Source of the DNA: SIG565 sp045650565
Lineage (GTDB): Bacteria > Bacillota > Clostridia > Oscillospirales > Acutalibacteraceae
Assembly (NCBI GenBank): GCA_045650565.1
Contig: JAZRRG010000037.1
Span: forward strand, 1-8,800
Reading direction: 5' to 3'
Length of the DNA: 8,800 nt
The notes beneath the pieces were generated by a model. It was given only the letters and a program-made list of their open reading frames with translations, was not told the DNA's origin and did no database searches. This document shows, piece after piece, positions 8,264-8,800 of the stretch (position 1 is the stretch's first letter; each line of letters opens with the position of its first letter). The translations under genes and the position numbers were made by a program.

Positions 8264-8270
8264 AAAAATA

Positions 8271-8298
8271 TTGACAAACCAAATAATTATGATATAAT
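8271..8298 (+). promoter_or_regulatory. Sigma-A promoter of the tRNA-His / tRNA-Gln cluster
   Basis: A perfect -35 TTGACA (8271-8276) and perfect -10 TATAAT (8293-8298) are separated by 16 nt. Transcription should start near 8305, just before the tRNA-His acceptor stem, as expected for a stable-RNA promoter. It sits immediately behind the ylbJ stop. Confidence 0.88.
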
Positions 8299-8311
8299 AA
8301 TCGTTGCATGC

Positions 8312-8389
8312 GGTGGATGTAGCTTAGTTGGTTAAAGCGCCAGTTTGTGGCACTGGAGACCGTGGGTTCGAGTCCCATCTTCCACCCCA
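8312..8389 (+). tRNA. tRNA-His (anticodon GUG)
   Basis: The cloverleaf can be folded by eye. It has the extra G-1 of tRNA-His (8312) opposite C73 (8386), a D stem GCTT/AAGC, an anticodon stem CCAGT/ACTGG around loop TTGTGGC (anticodon GTG), a T stem GTGGG/CCCAT with loop TTCGAGT, and an encoded CCA (8387-8389). The acceptor stem pairs except for a T-T mismatch at position 6:67 (8318 against 8380). A run of seven T follows at once (8390-8396) but has no hairpin of its own, so read-through into the downstream tRNA-Gln copies is expected. Confidence 0.97.
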
Positions 8390-8419
8390 TTTTTTTATAC
8401 CTTTGCGATAATTTTGCTT

Positions 8420-8480
8420 AATATTGGGGTGTCGTCAAGCGGTAAGACACAGCACTTTGACCGCTGCATTCGTAGGTTCG
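8420..8480 (+). repeat. 61-bp direct repeat, copy 1
   Basis: Positions 8420-8480 match 8616-8676 with a single difference (C at 8462, T at 8658). The repeat starts five bases upstream of the tRNA-Gln 5' end and stops in the T-loop after TTCG. The offset between copies is 196 bp. Confidence 0.97.
8425..8480 (+). pseudogene. Interrupted tRNA-Gln (5' 56 nt only)
   Basis: The acceptor 5' strand TGGGGTG, D arm, anticodon arm with TTG, variable loop and T-stem 5' strand GTAGG are all present and nearly identical to the intact gene downstream. The sequence then departs inside the T-loop: after TTCG it reads TCGAAATTG instead of AATCCTGC. The anticodon stem has an A-C mismatch at 31:39 because of the one base change. 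A possible remnant of the 3' half, CCTGCCACC, occurs 107 nt later (8588-8596) and would pair with the T stem and four acceptor bases; the acceptor end is then wrong (GTG instead of CCA at 70-72) and no CCA follows. The copy should not yield a functional tRNA unless something removes the insert. Confidence 0.88.
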
Positions 8481-8607
8481 TCGAAATTGTCTAAATGCTG
8501 CGTTAGGCATTTAGGCAATGTAGTCTCGAGCAGTTTGTTTTTTCGGTAACACCCGCAGTGTTCGAAAAAACAAATAGCGCAGAGTACCCTGCCACCGTGG
8601 CAGGATT
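8481..8607 (+). other. Structured insertion inside a tRNA-Gln copy
   Basis: This non-coding stretch is dominated by inverted repeats. Hairpin 1 is a 13-bp stem (8486-8498 with 8507-8519, one G-T pair) around an 8-nt loop. Hairpin 2 is a 12-bp perfect stem (8534-8545 with 8563-8574) continuing, after a 2-nt bulge, as a 5-bp stem (8548-8552 with 8558-8562) with a 5-nt loop. Hairpin 3 is CCTGCCAC-C-GTGGCAGG (8588-8604). Its left arm repeats the 3' end of tRNA-Gln and its right arm, extended to 8607, is the exact reverse complement of tRNA-Gln bases 8677-8687. No open reading frame with a start and ribosome-binding site is visible. It may be a small non-autonomous element, an integrase scar or a structured RNA. 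Confidence 0.75.
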
Positions 8608-8615
8608 TAAAACTA

Positions 8616-8676
8616 AATATTGGGGTGTCGTCAAGCGGTAAGACACAGCACTTTGACTGCTGCATTCGTAGGTTCG
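8616..8676 (+). repeat. 61-bp direct repeat, copy 2
   Basis: This second copy of the repeat first seen at 8420-8480 covers the first 56 nt of the intact tRNA-Gln and five bases upstream. Outside the repeat the two flanks are unrelated. Confidence 0.97.
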
Positions 8677-8695
8677 AATCCTGCCACCCCAGCCA
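8621..8695 (+). tRNA. tRNA-Gln (anticodon UUG)
   Basis: The cloverleaf is complete and well paired: acceptor TGGGGTG/CACCCCA (7 of 7), D stem GTC/GAC, anticodon stem CAGCA/TGCTG around CTTTGAC (anticodon TTG), T stem GTAGG/CCTGC with loop TTCGAAT, discriminator G (8692) and encoded CCA (8693-8695). The first pair is U1-A72, the feature that lets the amidotransferase GatCAB recognise Glu-tRNA(Gln) in bacteria that make Gln-tRNA indirectly, as Firmicutes usually do. The gene shares its transcript with tRNA-His and the damaged copy, since no other promoter is evident in front of it. Confidence 0.97.
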
Positions 8696-8728
8696 AAAAT
8701 CCCATTCGTGTCAGCGAATGGGATTTTT
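8695..8728 (+). terminator. Intrinsic terminator of the tRNA cluster
   Basis: A 14-bp perfect stem (8695-8708 with 8715-8728) and 6-nt loop end in a run of five T. The first stem base is the last base of the tRNA-Gln CCA, so the terminator abuts the mature tRNA end. The A-tract/T-tract symmetry could also stop transcription arriving from the other side. Confidence 0.93.
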
Positions 8729-8735
8729 ACTTATT

Positions 8736-8800
8736 GGTGTCTTTAGACGTGGAAATAAACCCCCAGTTCTACTGGGGGAAGATAAAAAGAGTAGTGCTAC
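8736..8800 (+). mobile_element. Possible left end of an IS200/IS605-type insertion sequence
   Basis: Just past the terminator lies a short palindrome, GTCTTTAGAC (8739-8748), then an 8-bp GC-rich hairpin with a 3-nt loop (CCCCCAGT-TCT-ACTGGGGG, 8760-8778), then AAGATAAAAAGAG up to the window edge. Subterminal hairpins of this size a few tens of bases inside the end, directly in front of a small transposase gene, are typical of IS200/IS605 elements, and this sequence is like ends I recall from gut clostridia. No transposase codons are in view, so this rests on form alone. Confidence 0.35.

Noticed and set aside
8390..8396. Seven-T run after tRNA-His as a separate terminator
   Set aside because: No stem precedes it other than the tRNA itself, and no new promoter is visible before the downstream tRNA-Gln, so termination here would leave that gene untranscribed.
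8435..8665. Minus-strand reading frame of 76 codons across the tRNA-Gln copies
   Set aside because: It is antisense to two tRNA-Gln copies. The resemblance between its two ends comes from the 61-bp direct repeat, and no ribosome-binding site or promoter fits.
8420..8676. CRISPR-like repeat-spacer-repeat
   Set aside because: There are only two repeat units of 61 bp and both are tRNA-Gln sequence, with no further spacing pattern and no cas genes.

Overview
The window looks like chromosomal DNA of an AT-rich, endospore-forming Firmicute, most likely a clostridium. This rests on the gene order yqfC-yqfD-phoH-ybeY-era-yqzL-recO, which is a condensed version of the Bacillus/Clostridium arrangement, on three sporulation genes (yqfC, yqfD, ylbJ), on consensus sigma-A type -35/-10 boxes, and on tRNA genes with encoded CCA ends. 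I cannot name the species.

Positions 7164 down to 1 (minus strand) hold one tightly packed, apparently co-transcribed cluster: yqfC, yqfD, phoH, ybeY, era, yqzL, recO, mutS2. The mutS2 gene runs off the left edge just short of its end. Junctions are 1-10 nt or overlapping, except for gaps of about 64 nt before phoH and 84 nt before yqzL. The first two genes belong to the mother-cell sporulation programme. The others serve 16S rRNA/ribosome maturation (ybeY, era, probably phoH), recombinational repair (recO) and ribosome rescue or anti-recombination (mutS2). Compared with the Bacillus subtilis order, pgpH (yqfF), dgkA and cdd are absent from between phoH and era.

Positions 7238-8263 (plus strand) encode a YlbJ-like sporulation membrane protein, divergent from yqfC across a 73-nt gap.

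Positions 8264-8800 hold no protein gene. A strong sigma-A promoter drives a tRNA-His(GUG) gene. A damaged tRNA-Gln copy follows, then an intact tRNA-Gln(UUG) and a strong intrinsic terminator. The damaged copy keeps its first 56 nt and breaks inside the T-loop, where it runs into about 127 nt of strongly structured DNA. That DNA has a 13-bp stem, a 12-bp plus 5-bp stem, and a hairpin built from a direct and an inverted piece of the tRNA-Gln 3' end. This is the most unusual part of the window. It may be a scar of a small mobile element or integrase event, or a structured element inside a tRNA transcript. The last 60 nt carry a palindrome and a GC-rich hairpin that resemble the left end of an IS200/IS605-type element, whose transposase would lie outside the window.
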